A program made the translations under genes and the position numbers. Shown in pieces: positions 33,535-46,100 of a DNA stretch of 64,000 bases; the first letter of the stretch is position 1; each line of letters starts with the position of its first letter. The notes below the pieces were generated by a model, which saw only the letters and a program-made list of their open reading frames with translations, made no database searches and was not told the origin of the DNA. The stretch comes from Hortaea werneckii (lineage: Eukaryota > Ascomycota > Dothideomycetes > Mycosphaerellales > Teratosphaeriaceae), in assembly GCA_037044905.1 (NCBI GenBank), contig JBAOKB010000156.1, forward strand, positions 186,001 through 250,000. The letters run 5' to 3'.

Positions 33535-36500
33535 CTACATGTCTAGCGCGCCACGCGAGGACGCTAAGCGGTCTCGAACCGCGGGAGAAGTCTCCTCGCC
33601 GAGTAGAGCGAGGACATCCGGACGCATCTCAGAAGCCAGCGACGGAGAAGCTTTCACCAGCGCTGCTATCGCATCCGCTCTCATCAGCCGCAATGCCTCA
33701 GTTGGAGGGGCGCATAGGAAGAGCAGGCGCCTCAAAGGGTCCTGCGTGCCGGATTCGAGGCAAGCCCCTTCCCCAGCATCGTTGACCCGCTCAAGGAGCT
33801 GCTTGAGGCCGGCATAAGTGCTGCGCCAAACCGTCAACGAAGGGCTGGGTATCGCCGCAGAAGTACCCAAAGTGTGGGTGATGGCCTGCGTTAGCTCGCT
33901 CCCTTTCAGCACCTTCGGATTTATCGAAGCGAAGAGGCTTTCCACAACTCCGCCTATGGTCTCTTGCTTTCTGGAACACAATCAGCTCTGGAAGCACGGA
34001 AGGCTGCGGATGGACTAACCTGTCATCTCCTCGAGAAGCGTTTTGCTCGCCATCGACATCCATTGGTTCAGCTTCTAGCTCGTCCCGAAGTATCGGTTCA
34101 ACGGCTTCAAAAACGCTAGTGCTCATATCCGCATCTGTCCGTGCAAGACATATATGTGCAAGACATCTCACCGAATGTTGACGGTACTCCGCATTCTGCC
34201 TTTTGGCCTCTCGTATGGCAATCTACAGCCAATGTCAGCAAGTGTCACACAATGGCTTGGACGTTGTGTGGACTACAAGCCTCACAAGCGAGAACAGACT
34301 TACTTTGTTGATGGCCGAGGCAACATCGGGGTGAGACTCCCAATAGGGTCTGGCGGATTCCACAAACTTCACGAATGCTTTCAGCACCGTCTCCTTCCCT
34401 TCCCACGTTTTGCCACCTTGCGCCTTTTCCAACGCAGGCCAAAGGATTTGCCCGGTTTCCTTCGAAATCTTAGTCTCTGAAGCGGCGACAGCGGTGATTG
34501 TGTCTGCAATGGTTCGCGCCGAGGTATGTTTGAGGACCCACTGTGGCGAGTCTAGGTGAGCAGAGCACAATTCAATGATCTCCTGAAGGTAGAGAGACAC
34601 TGCCCGAGATCCCCCGACACTCTCATCCCAAGCATGCACAAACTGCTCTTTCACTTGATCGTTCGGATCGTGTTTTGCCACGAACACAAAAGGCAAGGTA
34701 GTGCTTGCAATGTCTTTGAACTTGTCGCTTGCATGCTTGGCTACGGCAGCAATAATCTCACCTGAAGTTATCCTGTCATATGTTGTCAGCTCGTCTTCGT
34801 AGACAGTATATCAATGGCTTGAACTCACGCTCGGCGAGGCGTCACAGCCGCCCTATCGTCCTCAGACTGGAAATACAGGTTCTTGCAGAAGGTCACAAGC
34901 CGCAGTACTTGCTTTTGCGAGGCCGCCCTAGCCATGTATCCTGCAGCGACTGCATAAGAACTAGAGACGGTCTCATTTCGATCAAGTACCACTTTCTCAA
35001 TCATCTTCAAGAAAGAGTCTGCGTGCGGGCGAAACACGGCAAGCCGTCGTGTACTCAGTGAGACAAGTATGCGGCTGGAGCCGACCTTAGAAGGCAGGCC
35101 AACGGCACCCTTCATTGCACTCTCAAGCCTTGGTTGCAGCGTTTGCATGGTCTCATCATCGAGAAGATCGAGACAGCGTTCGACAGCCTCCATGAGTGGA
35201 CTGGAGCGTACGCTCGACAATCTCATGTCATCGATCTTCTGTTCAGTCAAATTATACTTCGAAGCGTTGAGGTGTAAGTAATTGACAGCTTCAGGCTCAA
35301 AGGTACTCAAACAGCCAATTAGACGCTCAACGAGCTCGGGGATGAAGGGTCGCAGGGTCCCACCGCTACTTTTCTTGACAATCTCAAGGAGCGTGTGGAC
35401 GGCGAAGGCCTGCACTTCCTGGGCTCCAGACTCCATTCCAGAAGGGGAAAGAATGAACGGCAAGACGTGTTTCAACATCGCTGCGGCGTTCTTCGTCGAT
35501 GAATGGTCAGCCTCCAGTGCTCTAGTGAGCACGCCTGTCAGTACTCTAGCAAGAGAAGCAGCAGCTGCACGGACAGACTCCTTGATGTCATCAAGGACCT
35601 TGAAGCACTGCGTCCAAATCCGTTCCAGTAAACCTCATACTTCTCAAGCGATCGTCCTTGGACGAGGTCGGCAATAGCTGCGCAACTTGCCTGCCTTGTG
35701 CGCCACTCCTTGCCCAAGATGCTCGTCAAAAGGTCTTCCATTATATCGTCGAAATACTTGTCAATCGTCGCCGCGGAATCTTTGACAAGAGCAGTCCAGA
35801 TATCATTCATTGAGCGTTGCACTCCTGAATTTGGATCGAATCTGTAGCGATAGAGCTTTGGATAAAGCTTTGGGTTGTTCGCAAGGTAGCCATCAACGCT
35901 AGAGTCAGACAAGACGTTGCTCAGACCAAATCTCCCAAAAGCCGCTCGGCTTGACCAGATGGCGTTAGAAGACGCCATAGACATGAACTTGTATACGAGA
36001 CTGGAATCGCCAACCTCAGAAGCAAGACTCATAATGTCCTTGTATGTTGACACTGATCCATCACCTGTTGGCAAGGCGCCTGGCTCGAAGAGCTGGGTCT
36101 CTGCGGAGACGTTGCCTGCAAGCTGCGACTGCTTGTCGGATGAGAATGAAGAGACCAGGTCACGGACTAGGTCGTCCTTCAGCCTTCTATCGCCCTTCTC
36201 GTAGACTAATCCCAGACCACGCGATGCGGTCTCTTGAACAAGCTCATCGCGATCGCCGAGACAGCGTTTGAAAGCCGTCTGAAATCTTGGTAGCCTCTGC
36301 TGTATCTCGGGTTGCTGGCCACAGAACTGCACAAGACAGAGCAGCCACATAGTAGCTGCTTTCCTCAATGCTGGCTTCGTCATACCAGAGTCGGTCAGGA
36401 CTCTGTCCACTACACGCGTGAGACTGTCGTTGCGACTAGGACCTTCAGGCAGAGGCCCTTCGATATCAAGCTTGGTCGCCAAAGCCTCTGATCGCCAGCC

Positions 36501-39355
36501 ACTAGCCACATAACTCAGGGCCTCGCCCACAGAAAAATGGACCTCCGCCTGCCGAATCTCGTGCAGCTTGTAGAGTTGCTCCTCCAGGTAACGAAGGTCG
36601 CTGTCTTCGCTTGACTCTTCGCCCAGCACCATTGACATCTGGCCGAGGCACAGTATGGCGGCCTCGTCTCCTGTCTTTGCGGTCTCATAGATCCGATCGA
36701 TGGCCTTTCTCAACTGACCAGACTCACCTAGGGCTGTGGCTTGGATGGCATTGAACATGCATAACTGTCCAAGAGCCACATATGACGCTTCTTTCAAGGA
36801 AGCTTCACGGCTTTCGGTTATGATGGAGAGAATTGTTTGGCAGAGCTGTTGAAATTCTGCAGTCGTCTGAAAGCTTTGTCCTCGGATAGGAAGCTCGACT
36901 GAAATAGAAGCCTAGAGCTACAATAGCCCCGTGAGCTTGGTTCAGGGCAGCACCAACCCCAGATTGCCACTTGGATAGCGCGGCTGAGATCTGCGTAAGT
37001 TGCGTGGAGATTGCTTGAGCTTGGACTGAAGGGTGAGATGCGAGCACACCGTACACATGAGCACCCGCTGTACGTCTTGCGTGATCATTGCTTTGCAAAA
37101 CCGGTAGGATATCTGCGACATGCAGGACCAGTGGCTCAAGCAATGCATTCGGGGCTAACGCAATGAAGTCCGCAAGCTGGGTTCCAGCTCCTGCTACATT
37201 TTCCACGAGACCAATGAAGAGAGCGTTCAGTAGAATTTGCAGTGGCCGAGACGAATCGCTTGCGAGGGCTTTTAAGTGCTTTTTGATCGCATTGCGTGTA
37301 TGCTCGTCGCTTTCGGCACCAGCGTCAATCCTGCGCTCCCACTCGCTATCAATATTTGTGGCTATTCCATGGGCAGTCATAGCTTCATGGAAAATAAGCC
37401 GCCTCACGAAGCCTGTCATATGTTGAAAACAATGGCGGTAGTCTTTGCTAGCCTGACGGGCAAGCGCAAAGGGCTCCAGTCTATCGTCTGAGGTGCGTCC
37501 TGAAAAGAATTGACTGACAGTAGCATCAAAACATGGGAATGCGATGGTGTCCGGCTGCGATGCGTTGAGAGAGCCGTTGAGCATACGGTGCCAGTAGGGG
37601 CTGAGGCCTCTCTCAGCTTCTTCTTGAACTTCCGCTCGATCGCCGTGTGCGCCTATGCCCAAGACATCGATCCACCGAGCCCTTACAGAAGCATAGGGCA
37701 GGCAGCGGTTCGCAAATCGTACAGCAACAAAGCGCGTACTGCGTAGACGCTTATTTTCCTGAAGCTCTGCTGACTTTGACATTTGATCAATCAAGAGCCC
37801 TTCTAGAACACCCTGCTCACCGCTGCTCAACTCCATACGAGCCATAGCGCTAAGAACGGTCGAAAGAGCCTCTTCAATGCTCACAACGATCGAGCTGCCG
37901 GAAGAATCACGAGCTTGTGATTCGAAGAGCCAGCGCAGTAGATCCAAGCTTGGATGTTCGTCCTCTACCAGCGTACTACGTGGACCAGCTTTGGCCAGAA
38001 TACCAATGACTTCGTACGCGTAGCCTCGTGAAACAAGATCCTCGTTTGGTCCGGGTCTAGGCCATCCCTGGTTTTCAATAAAGTCTCGTAACCGGGTCAC
38101 GACCCTTGTCGCTATAGCATGGAGCGTCTCAGTCGAGCCATAGCGGGCCACAAAGTTGACGTACTGGAAGATAGCGGTACGTGATTTGGCAGCTTCTCTA
38201 CCGATACCCGCACTGCTATGCATTCGTCAGCGTACATTGACAGACTTTGGCGGCTGTCGGCCTATCGCACCTCAGCGTCCAAGGCTATAGCGAACGGGAA
38301 AGGGCGATGACTTACTTGGTGGAGGAATTGGACATCACAGTATCATCTCCGTCCATACTCGGTGGCGAGATGCCGTCGTCAACGATTCTCATAATCTTGT
38401 TTGCGAACGTAGTGCTTCTCACTGACTTGTTGAGAAGACCGAGAATCTTCAACCGCAGTGGTGCCTTGACTCTCGGCGCCTCACCCTCGCCGAAATACAT
38501 CTTGAATAGATGATAGACAAGATTCTCGTCTTCCAGATCGGTCGCAGGCATGGCTCTTTTGAGCATGTCCTCGCCAACATCGCTGATGGGAGAAGCGCTG
38601 TCTGCCGAGGCAATCACAGCTGGCATGAATCGCTCACGATCGTCGAACAGTCCACTTGCGAGTAACTTGGCGGCTAAGATCTTTGTGCGAAGCAGGTTCA
38701 GGCCGCCTGCTGCCGGATTCCAAAGATCATCTTTGCCTTGAAGGTTTAGGAAAGCGTATTCTTCACTCGTCAACCCAGGGCAAGAAGTACTTCCTCCTTT
38801 CTGCGGTGTAAAAAGAAGGAACTTGCCAAGCCAAGAAGCTAGGTAGGCTGCGTCAGAGTCGGTCACTTCTAAGCCTTTCCGCATCTGCGCATCTTCGTTG
38901 CTTCCTCTCATTGGAAGTGGAAAGGCTTCTAGGAGCCGAAGCAGCAGATTGAATATCTGGGCTCCATGGCTGCCACTCGTTGATATGCCAGAAATAACGA
39001 TGGGCAGGAGCTCTGCCTTTTCTCGCTGTGTGAGGCGGCTAACACCCTGTTGGATGTAGAGAAGATCAAAGTGCCGGACGAGGGAATTCTGCTGTTCTTT
39101 GAATTGTTTAACAAGAGCAGCGACTGGGAGTTGGATCGTTTCAGGCTTCGTCCGAGTGTTGACATGTTGACAGACAGTGATGACTTTGTTCCTGACGCTC
39201 TGGAATTCAGACGCGAGCTTGAGGAGCAGCGGGGCCAGATAAGTCTTCAAGATGGCTTCTAGCTTCTGGTCAGAATCCGTGAGAGCAATACGCATCTCGA
39301 CTTTTCCCACCAGCGAGAGCTCCCGCTGTTCGGGAGACTGAGTGCTGTCCGCCAT
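33535..39355 (-). CDS. ECM29: Proteasome adaptor/scaffold ECM29, two frameshifts
   Basis: HEAT-repeat protein that tethers the 19S cap to the 20S core of the proteasome and monitors its assembly. Introns 38216-38315, 34773-34828, 34223-34303 and 33971-34019. About 1,844 aa, the family's length. The N-terminus (LVGKVEMRIALTDSDQKLE, then LAPLLLKLASEFQSVRNKV) matches yeast Ecm29 as I know it. Later landmarks include VALGFYFSRASYRGQ, DDIKESVRAAAASLARVLTG and VKEQFVHAWDE. Two indels: an extra base in the GG at 36884-36885 and a missing base in the TT at 35623-35624 (repair reads W-K-R-I-W-T-Q-C before the DDIKESVR motif). I choose ATG 39355; the frame extends 29 codons upstream, outside the conserved region. 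Divergent from ERD1. Confidence 0.92.
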
Positions 39356-39683
39356 CGTCATCCACGGGCAACGGATTGGTGACGTTTGTAGTCGATCTGT
39401 GTTCAATTCATTTCGGTTGAGTAGTTCTTCGAGAGATGGCACTGATAAAGAAAGGACAGATAGGCTGCAGAGCGTACGACGACCTCGAGAGTGACGTTTG
39501 GAGCGAGCCAGCGAGCATCCGCGCCACCTGAAACGCCACGCAGATTATATAATCATTCCTCCTTCGTGGAGAAGACGGATAGATCCGCTTGTGGCACTTC
39601 CGACCTCACCCCGACCTGCCAGGGGGACAAGTAGACATCAAGAGATTGTTTCTTCGCAACCACAGTCTTTCCAGTAGTACAAC
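39356..39683. promoter_or_regulatory. Bidirectional promoter ECM29/ERD1
   Basis: A gap of 328 bases separates two divergent ATGs, so both genes must be driven from here. I see no PACE-like GGTGGCAAA proteasome element on either strand. Confidence 0.5.
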
Positions 39684-40951
39684 ATGGCAGACTTGGATGC
39701 AGGCGAAGAGATAGAGGACCCTTTCAATCGGCTATTGCCGCTGCCATACAAGCTGTCAGTCGTCTTGGTACTCGGTAAGCGCTGGATTCCTTACTCATCT
39801 ATGTCTCGCTCCTTGAGACGCGGCCACCCATTCAATGTATTGGACCTAATATCGATTTTTAGGGATCTGGTTGTGGGGCTTGAATATCAACGTCTTACAT
39901 CAGTATCGGATCGACATTTCTAGTCTGATACGGTCTTCTCCAATAAATGCTGCCGATGTCTTTCGATACGCGTCAACTCTTTCGGCGCCGTTGGTGGCAT
40001 GCATCATAATATGGAAAGCATACACCTATCATGGTGACACATTGCCCAATGCTACGCTGATCGGCGTCTTGCTCGTCATGTTCGCCGTCCCGCATCGGTT
40101 CTTGTACCCGACGTCCTTCTGGCCCGCCGCCGGGCGCTCAAGGTTTCTAGCTACGTTCAGAAGAATTGCATTGGGTGGTCTTGCAAGAAGCGAAGACGGC
40201 AAATTTGGCGATGTTCTCCTTGCTGATGCTCTGACATCTTACGCGCGGCCGTTGTCAGAGCTCTACATCGCCCTCACTATGATGTGGAGAAGACAAGGCA
40301 CCGATTCTGTCGACAGATCATCAATGGTGGCTGTGCCATTGTTGCTTGCCGTGCCTTTTGCCATACGGTTACGCCAATGTATAACGGACAACCAGCCGTA
40401 TAACGCACTGAAGTACGCGACCGCGTTCCCCGCCATTCTTTTCTCGACTTTGCTCCGCGCTGAAAGCCTGGGTGCATGGCGTGGCCTAATCGGCTACTTG
40501 TGGATTCTCGCCGCCTTAACGAACGCATTATACAGCTTCTATTGGGACGTAACATGCGACTGGGATTTGACATTACTGACAAAACCTGTTGGAGATCGTA
40601 AGTGCACTCTCTCGCTAGCTTATTCCAGAGCGGCAAACTCCCAAGGTGCTTTGCTAACATTGCACTTCCAAAGATCCATACGGACTCCGAGCAAAGCGGA
40701 ACTTCTCGGACACAGCTTACTATTCCATGATTGCTCTCGATCTCGTTCTGCGCTTTGCCTGGGCTTTCAAGCTCTCACCGCATCTCGAGCACTTCTACGA
40801 TATCGAGGGCGGTATCTTCATTCTCGAGCTATTGGAAGTAGTCAGACGATTCCTTTGGGTGTATTTTAGGGTCGAGACGGAATGGGTCAGAACGAAACAC
40901 TCCTCTGATGTACTGCTAGGCGATGTGGGCCCGAAACTGGATGAGGACTAA
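39684..40951 (+). CDS. ERD1: ER-retention protein ERD1, EXS domain
   Basis: Golgi membrane protein needed in yeast for retention of ER luminal proteins and for Golgi glycosylation/phosphate recycling. Introns 39775-39862 and 40598-40673; 367 aa, intact. It has an acidic N-terminus, then several hydrophobic helices (residue 25 onward: YKLSVVLVLGIWLWGLNINV; later LVACIIIWKAY and LIGVLLVMFAVPHRF). The EXS core includes SLGAWRGLIGYLWILAALTN, SFYWDVTCDWDLTLL, GDHPYGLRAKRNFS and the C-terminal LELLEVVRRFLWVYFRVETEW. GDHPYGLR is created by splicing intron 2, confirming the model. It lacks the SPX domain of Syg1/Pho81-type relatives. Confidence 0.9.
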
Positions 40952-41145
40952 ATAGGGAGGCTCTTTACTGATTGTGGATGCTCCCGATGGTCCCAGTATT
41001 TTCCTACTTTGCCACAGACATCTTCGGGATTCGAGAGTTGCAGTGTCAAAATCTCCAATCGCAAAGCCAAGTGCTCGTTAGGTGACTCGCTGGCTCGCTG
41101 ATCAGCTCAAGTCAGCCCGCCCCGAGAGAAAACGCTGTGGTGTTT

Positions 41146-41778
41146 TTAATGCTCTTCAAAAAGCCGATCCAACATCTCCAGCACCTCATCCAAGCTGCCC
41201 GCCTCTTTAGCACAGCGAAAGAGGATCGCCATCGTATTCGGGCATTGGTTGGTCTCCTCGAGCTTTATCTTCTCCGCCCGCAAGCAACCCGACCAGCCAA
41301 GGCTTTCACCACCCAATGCTTTGTGGCATTGTCGGTGATGCAAATGTGCGCTCTTGACATCATATCTGAAATGGGAAAGACAAGATGCCATTCCGCTGAA
41401 ATGAGGAGGACGGCGCATGCCAAAGTACCGATAGCACACGTCTGCAGCATGCATACCGCATCCTCCGTATTCGTCCTTCTTAAACAGGCGTGAGTCGCAT
41501 GGCGATGTGCCAAAGGTGATGGCTAGCTCTGGATATCTGACATGGAGCTCATCATCCAATGCCTTGGCAACTCCTAGACCCACCTCAAGAGGAAATTCAA
41601 ATCCCACTCTTTGAGAAAGCGATGCTTTCGCCCATTCAACCCCACATCCCAGAGGTGCGAGTACAAACAACGAAATGGGAAATTCGAGGGCCTCTGTCCG
41701 TAACAGAAGCCACAGAAAGTTTACTTTCAGGAAGAATATGCCCAATGAGCAAGTCCAGAACACAATCGAGCGGCGCAT
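41146..41778 (-). CDS. Possible hypothetical protein
   Basis: 210 codons, single exon. A hydrophobic N-terminus (CSLGIFFLKVNFLWLLL) could be a signal anchor. A Cys/His-containing centre (YGGCGMHAADVCYRYFG; HLHHRQCHKAL) and an acidic helical end (GSLDEVLEMLDRLFEEH) follow. No family is recognised. A second minus-strand frame overlaps it from 41860. It may be a real orphan gene or chance. Confidence 0.3.
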   Translation of the reverse strand: MRRSIVFWTCSLGIFFLKVNFLWLLLRTEALEFPISLFVLAPLGCGVEWAKASLSQRVGFEFPLEVGLGVAKALDDELHVRYPELAITFGTSPCDSRLFKKDEYGGCGMHAADVCYRYFGMRRPPHFSGMASCLSHFRYDVKSAHLHHRQCHKALGGESLGWSGCLRAEKIKLEETNQCPNTMAILFRCAKEAGSLDEVLEMLDRLFEEH

Positions 41779-43014
41779 GGCCTTCGGCGCGTCGCTCTGT
41801 TCGATCCTGGTAATCGTACTGCGAGGTCAAAGAAGACCCTTGTTTTTCCCCCGAAGTCAAGATCGAGTGTCAACAACGGCTAATTTTGATGTTCGACCGT
41901 TTCGGGCCTCGCTCGACTACGAGTTTTGAGTGATCACAGAGTGGCACCGCAGGTAGGTTGAGGAAGATGGAGGACAAGGGGCGCCGTTTGCTGGAGGGTA
42001 CACCCGGACGCTAGCTCAAGCGAAGGATTGCTCTACCAAGCTTCCGCGGAGCGTCAATTCACCTTCCTACAGTCCGGTCTCGCTGTAGGCATCTTCCGAC
42101 TAGCAATACCGCTTTATGTTCATACATCTCGACAGCTTCTCTGCCTCTCTGCGCTGCTGTATCGCACATCCGGCGTGGCAATGCTTCCTCTGTGGTATTT
42201 GGATGCTCCTAATTTTTGCAATTCATCATATAGGAAATTTGACTGTACACGTTCGGGGATTCGCGACACTCGGACATCGTGGCCTGCTTGGCTCGACACA
42301 AGGACAATCTCTACCACAACAAGACTTGATCAATTCAGTTGCATTGATAAAGAAAGGGGTATGCATCAACACGATCAAGAAGCACGAGCATACATACTGG
42401 GTCGCTCACGTGTCAAGCGGCTCGTCATTGTCATGTCAGTCTTACGTCGTTCAGACCTACAAGATGCGTATCATATCGATTGCGTTGGTAGTATTCATAC
42501 AAGTCTCTTCTCATCTCCGCAAATTGGATTGCTGATTTCTGCTTTCAGGTCGCTGTGAGCGGGCGCTGCAGCATGTGCATTTGACGTTCCTAGAGAAGCA
42601 CAGGGCCATCTTTCGGCATTCGAATATCGTTCCTCATCTGCGTTGGTCAGACAGTGGCTCTCACGGTCCGGTGACCCGATGTTCCTGAATTGCAAATGGC
42701 ATAAGGTCAGACGTCAGCACTCAATGCCAGCTTATGTCGCACCAACACAGGGCTGCACGCTCCTCGCTACAATTAGTCCACACCCGCGATGTGCGTAAGC
42801 TCTTTTCCCCAGATAGCTTGTTGTGAACAAGCTGCGGCTTAGGGCGTTCTATCTTTTTGGAAGTTCGTCACGGCAGCGCCTTGTTGCTTGCCTAATACGA
42901 GCTTACATGCTGTCTGTAGTACTCCTGCATCCCATCATACGCCTACATTGCCGGAAATGTTGAGATCCACATCTGGTAGTGCCTTTATAGGTATGTGAGT
43001 CTTGAAAGCAATCA

Positions 43015-43021
43015 TATAAAG
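43015..43021 (+). promoter_or_regulatory. TATA box of the Rds1-like gene
   Basis: TATAAAG lies about 150 bases upstream of the ATG at 43170; the intervening leader is A/C-rich with a CAA repeat (CAACAACAACAACA), typical of an abundant fungal mRNA. Confidence 0.45.
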
Positions 43022-43169
43022 AATGCCTCTTCCATCTCCATTAACTTTCTTCCCTTACACACAAGGCAATCAACAACAACAACACATCAGTAACGCCGAT
43101 TTCCTATCGGTATTTTCTTGTCTAATTTGTCTGCTGTCCATCATTAGATCATTTATAAACAACGACAGA

Positions 43170-44473
43170 ATGCACGGCACTCTCGCTTCGGCCGCCCTAC
43201 TGGGTCTCTCCGCCATTGGTGCTGCTCGTCCTTTGAGCGGCAGCTACACCGACGGCAGCTCTTCTGGCTCTGATGGAGAAGTGGCTTTCAAATTCCCGCT
43301 CTCCAACGGTGAGTATTGCTAGGCTGCTATTCTCTATTCCGAATGGGGTTTGCTAACTCACGTAAAGGCTTCCCTGATATCGACAACCCTTCTGATGCTT
43401 TGACGAAGATTGAGGAGCAGGCACATGGCACCCTTCCGAACGCCAGTGCGCCTGCGAATGGAACTGCACCCCTCCTCCTCAGCCCGACTCAGTCAACTCT
43501 CTGGGTTTCATTGCCTTCAATGAATTGTTCGGTATATTCGACTGGGAGGCGCATCTTGACATGAGCGAAGTTGCTGACAATAATTCGTCGAACAGAGGTT
43601 GCGTTCTTCACCGAATTGATCTACAATACCACCAACAATATCATGGGCTTCGACCAGGTCCCCAACCGTGATCAAGTACTCGGAATCCTCAATGTCGTGG
43701 TTGCACAGGAAGAGCTACACGAGCTCAACGCCAACGAGGCCTTCACCAAGTTCACTGGCAAGACCATCACTCCCTGTGACTATGTGTTCCCAGTCAACAA
43801 CTTCACTGAAGCTATCAGCCTTGCATCTACGTTCACCGACGTCGTCCTAGGAACGCTTCCCGACATCCAGACCATCTTCGCCAATGATGGCGACAACGGC
43901 CTCATCCGCGGCGTCGGCAGCGTCATCGGCCAGGAAGGCGAGCAGAATGGCTTCTACCGGGAGATCCTTGGCAAAGTCCCCTCTGCCCTGCCTTTCCTCA
44001 CTGGGAGCGCTCGTGACTTTGCTTTCAACGCCATCAACCAAAACTTCGTCGTGCCAGGCTCCTGCGATGCGTCGCTTGATCTCTTGCTTCACCCAGCCTC
44101 CGGCACCCCGCTCAAGGAGTTCGGTGTCCTAAATGTGCTGACGGACCCTGCTGATATCACCTCGGACAAGGACAGCGAGATCGACTTCTCGTTCCAGACC
44201 CAGACCTCCAAGGTCCAGGGCCACAGCTTTGCTGTCAAGCAGGGAATGTACCTTACCTACATCAACCAGCAGAACGCCCCCTTCTCCGTCCCGCTTATGA
44301 ACGAGAAGTTCGACAAAGACCAGGTCACTTTCACTGCAAGCTTCCCGGGCCAGAGCCGCGAGATGAACGGTCTGACCATTGCTGCTATCACGAACAGCGA
44401 TGGACCATTCGCCACCCCGGATGATGTTGCCGACGCGACCTTGTTTGGCCCTGGTTTGATCGAGGTCAACTAA
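43170..44473 (+). CDS. Rds1-like stress protein, ferritin-like domain, one frameshift
   Basis: Relative of fission yeast Rds1 and late-sexual-development proteins: secreted or wall-associated, stress/starvation-linked, with a ferritin-like four-helix bundle. Introns 43309-43367 and 43532-43595. Signal peptide: LASAALLGLSAIGAARP. The ferritin-like part holds LGFIAFNELFEVAFFTELIYN and NVVVAQEELHELNANEAF, whose Glu/His residues could bind metal. It continues through GTLPDIQTIFANDGD and SVIGQEGEQNGFYREI to a beta-rich C-terminus. One C is missing from the run at 43469-43472; repair gives PPPPQPDSVNSLGF and 393 aa. Intron 2 splits the FNELF/EVAFF junction. Metal binding is inferred. Confidence 0.83.
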
Positions 44474-46100
44474 ATGTCCTCTGCCCCAGCAAGGGTACAA
44501 CGGGGGAGATAGATGTAGAAAGCTGTCGATTGGATAGGGCGAGGCGAGGTCCAGGCGTTCATGTTACAATTTCGGTCTCTACAGGGGAATAAGCTTTTCG
44601 CGCGAGGTGTGTCTGCATTGTGAATCTGTCGATTAGTCTTCTGAATAAACTTGCGTGAGCAAGGGCGTACATGGCCCGGCCCAATTGGCCTAGACTTCCT
44701 TAAACTCTCCTGCTGCACGTAACACCGCACACGATGTCGCACAAACGGTGTGTGACAAGAGTAGCCTTTACTGCCACTAGCAAACTACGTGCAAAATCGG
44801 CGTAAAACCACCCATAAGCAATTGGACTCTCGACTGCAAGCAGAGAGCACCTCCACAACCTAGTGGACTTGCAAAGCAATCACGATCAGCTTCCGCTCTT
44901 GCATTATTCTAGAGTAGCTTCAGAAACTACATGCAAAATCGGCACCTAAATGAAGAGGTTTTGCTCTACTATCCCCGCAACCAGTGGAGCTTCTAGTGCT
45001 ACCGTTTCCATACATGTCTTGTAGCGGGTGTGTTTGGTGATTGGAGAAGTTAGAAGCTCGATAGCATCATGATCTGCCATAGCGATATGTTGGGACTTCG
45101 AAGATTTTGTTTGATGTAACTCGTATAGAGGTGGAGCGTCGGTAGGAATGAATCCTTTCTCAGCGTTTTCGTTTGTTGACGTGTTTGACGTTGTAGCAGG
45201 CGTAAGCGCTATAGAGTAGGTGCAAATTAGCTATAAGAAGAGGGGGATAGGAAGGAGGTAGGGAAGAAGACTGAGAAAGAAAAAAAAAAAGGCCTCCCAT
45301 TGGTTGTCCGCTCCGCACATTGTATTGCTGTGTTATAAAACTACATCCGTGGTATCATCTGCGCAAAGCAAGCCATTGTGTGCGCCTCGCACATCAAGTC
45401 TACAGCTCGATTCTTATCTCCCCTCCGAAAACTCCTCCAGCCGAAGGAACAGAGGCGGGGAAATAAACAAGCCTCAACTTTCGGTAGCCCCATTAGAAAG
45501 CATCAGGAAGCATCCGACTCTCGGACGGTGCTGATGCAGGAGAAAAAGCTACTGTAAATGTGTGTGCAAGCCGCCATAACGCCCTTGGAAATGATCTCAA
45601 CAACATGCAGGATCGCTTGCTTTTGGAAGAACGCTGCAAAAGGTAAAGACATAGGCTGCTTTGGTGAACAGCCCAATCTTTGAAAAAGGATAAAACGCCG
45701 TATGAAAGATCTAGTGAGCAGGCACAACTGCCCCGAAATCGTTGCCTTCACGATTAGAACAGTGTCTGCAGCTGCTGTGAGAGCCCGGGTCGAGTACAAT
45801 GCCAGTAATGACGGCAATTTACCGTTAATGATCCCAGAAGCTCCCCTTTTGCAGTCCCGCAGTGTATTGTACGCCCCGCCTTCCGCGCCGTCGCAATGCC
45901 GTGTCGGAGAAAGCAGCGCTGTCTATCATGCTAATCGGGGTATAATAAAGCTGCCGCACGCTCGTGAGATCCGTAAAGAATCGCATCGTCCGGAAAAGAT
46001 AAAAAGATTGCAGGTAATCATCGCGCCCAATGCGCCTTAACACGTGAAGTTGAGTGGTCGCTGAGGTAGCGTTCATGCTGGCGGTCCAGCTAGACAGACT
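44474..46100. other. Intergenic between convergent genes, short direct repeat
   Basis: About 1.6 kb between the Rds1-like and DED1 3' ends. It contains the direct repeat listed at 44782-44943 and an 11-A run near 45281. Small frames on both strands are not protein-like. Confidence 0.45.
44782..44943. repeat. Direct repeat pair, 20 bp, 19/20 identical
   Basis: AAACTACGTGCAAAATCGGC at 44782-44801 and the same string with A for G at position 8 at 44924-44943. Flanks differ, so it is either a remnant of an older duplication or a paired binding site. Confidence 0.7.

Larger units (their letters stand above)
40952..43169. other. Long intergenic region with possible orphan frame
   Basis: About 2.2 kb. 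A minus-strand frame (41146-41778) is listed separately. Two overlapping plus-strand frames (42028-42558 and 42116-42535) are hydrophobic/Ser-rich without motifs and cannot both be real. The last 160 bases are the Rds1-like promoter and leader. Confidence 0.4.
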
